Positions 63,191 to 64,000 of a stretch of 64,000 bases of DNA are shown piece after piece. The stretch covers positions 42,004-106,003 of the forward strand of contig LGRX02024739.1 of the NCBI GenBank assembly GCA_001247695.2, given 5' to 3'. Each line of letters opens with the position of its first letter. Position 1 is the stretch's first letter. The notes under the pieces were generated by a model. The model was given only the letters and a program-made list of their open reading frames with translations. It was not told the origin of the DNA and made no database searches. Source of the DNA: Cymbomonas tetramitiformis. Its lineage: Eukaryota > Chlorophyta > Pyramimonadophyceae > Pyramimonadales > Pyramimonadaceae. The translations under genes and the position numbers were made by a program.

Positions 63191-64000
63191 TTCCCCAGGG
63201 GAAGATAGAGGCCACGCCAGAGGTGCAGGTTGCCAACTACTGCAGGATGGCTGCCATGGAGCAGCTGGGTACAGGACCAGTGCATCGTCTGTTCGATTTG
63301 CACTACCACGAGGAATTAGAATGCAATCATGGGGACATGTTCGACACCGACTTGCCCGAGCTGGTGACCGACTCTGGGAGGCTAGCCAGAGCAGCTTGGA
63401 AGGCGCTGAGCCTGGTTAGGCCAACGCGAGGCACGCATGGCGAGGGAAGCCCCGCTGTGTACAGCAATGAGTACTTTGAAGGTGAGCGCATCCTGAAGCC
63501 CGAGAAGGTCGACACCAGGGTGCTGAGCAGCCGATTCTTCTCGCAAGCTCGGCAGGAAGGCGTGGTGTGCTACGAACCATGTGGAGGCCTATGTGCAGGG
63601 CTGGAAATGTTGCTCCGCAGTGGGATGAAGGTGGATCGCTACCTGTATCAGGACATATCCCCGAGCAGTCAGACGGTTGCCAGAGCCAGGTGTGCGGCAT
63701 TGCTGAGACGATACCCTGACCTCATCTCGCCCCATGCAATAGAGCTTGGGGCTTTACCACAAGATCTGCGCGAGACCACCAGCGCCGACTTCATACGAGC
63801 AGGAGCTCTTCAAGGATGCCAGTGGGTCATGGTATGTGGGTTCCCATGTCAGGATCTCTCCCCTGCTGGAACACTCACAGGCCTGGATGGCAGGCACAGC
63901 AAATTATTTTATGAAGTGGTCAGGCTTCTGTCCACACTCCAGCAGCTGCTGCGGCAGAGGCCTCCAGGTTATATCCTGGAAAATGTTTCTCCGTTGTCGC
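63187..64000 (+). CDS. C5-cytosine DNA methyltransferase domain (runs off the window)
   Basis: The frame is open from 63187 (ATG, with possible upstream continuation) to the last base without a stop. After about 100 unfamiliar residues come the methyltransferase motifs: motif I-like YEPCGGLCAGLEMLL (about 63571-63615), a motif II-like LYQDISPSSQTVARAR, the catalytic motif IV CGFPCQDLSPAG (about 63837-63872) with the active Cys, and motif VI-like YILENVSPL (about 63970-63996). The enzyme would transfer methyl groups from S-adenosylmethionine to cytosine in DNA. The target-recognition region and motifs VIII-X lie beyond the window. Position directly downstream of RNase H, in the element's own frame, indicates it is part of the retrotransposon rather than a neighbouring host gene. 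Confidence 0.85.
   Translation, partial: MLPQGKIEATPEVQVANYCRMAAMEQLGTGPVHRLFDLHYHEELECNHGDMFDTDLPELVTDSGRLARAAWKALSLVRPTRGTHGEGSPAVYSNEYFEGERILKPEKVDTRVLSSRFFSQARQEGVVCYEPCGGLCAGLEMLLRSGMKVDRYLYQDISPSSQTVARARCAALLRRYPDLISPHAIELGALPQDLRETTSADFIRAGALQGCQWVMVCGFPCQDLSPAGTLTGLDGRHSKLFYEVVRLLSTLQQLLRQRPPGYILENVSPLS

Larger units (their letters stand above)
47690..64000 (+). mobile_element. Large Ty3/gypsy-like retrotransposon encoding a DNA methyltransferase (partial)
   Basis: The order is: repeat leader, ORF1 (gag-like region, zinc-knuckle-like motif, retropepsin), TGATG overlap, ORF2 (hydrophobic region, reverse transcriptase, RNase H, C5 methyltransferase). It runs beyond the right edge. No integrase is seen between RNase H and the methyltransferase, so integrase must lie further right or be absent. 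The left boundary and LTR are not defined. A CACTA-like transposon (53156-59863) interrupts ORF1. Confidence 0.82.

Overview
The window is nuclear DNA of a photosynthetic eukaryote, most likely a green alga. Three host genes are recognisable: a glutathione S-transferase-like protein, an inositol polyphosphate 5-phosphatase, and a plastid-type DnaJ. Two of them have many short exons with GT-AG introns that are swollen by minisatellites, and the DnaJ carries a transit-peptide-like N-terminus. About two thirds of the sequence is transposable elements and repeats. The cytosine methyltransferase carried by a retrotransposon at the right edge recalls elements described from charophyte algae and dinoflagellates, but I cannot name the species.

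Layout. 1-738: no gene. 739-18366: one nested stack. A minus-strand, gag-only LTR retrotransposon (5-bp target duplication TCACA) carries a TGGCTAC-ended inverted-repeat element (868-12259) in its 3' LTR. That element was in turn split by a chromodomain Ty3/gypsy retrotransposon (1442-12158, target duplication AGTAT). The interior of the gag-only element also holds a Mutator-like element (12322-15259) with a hairpin-rich 185-bp array, and that element contains a TA-flanked inverted-repeat element (14266-15225). 19063-19866: intronless GST-like gene, plus strand. 21448-30208: 5-phosphatase gene, minus strand, with four minisatellite arrays in its introns. 32320-34124: a small LTR element inserted in an older repeat. 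34991-37019: a gag relic broken by a second TGGCTAC element (35522-36595) and ended by a third (from 37020). 39072-44454: 11-exon DnaJ gene, minus strand, whose complete 465-codon reading frame can be followed through every intron.

47690-64000: a large Ty3/gypsy-like element that runs off the window. It has a leader of about 175-bp repeats, ORF1 (gag-like region, zinc-knuckle-like motif, retropepsin) and, starting in a TGATG stop/start overlap, ORF2 (hydrophobic multi-pass region, reverse transcriptase, RNase H, C5-cytosine methyltransferase). ORF1 is split by a 6.7-kb CACTA/EnSpm-like DNA transposon (53156-59863, target duplication ATC) filled with the motif TTTCCATAGG and its complement. 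Removing it with one ATC copy restores the ORF1 frame exactly.

The most interesting system is the methyltransferase-bearing retrotransposon, followed by the TGGCTAC element family, whose insertion sites can be proved from empty-site copies inside this window. All calls come from reading the sequence; no database search was run.
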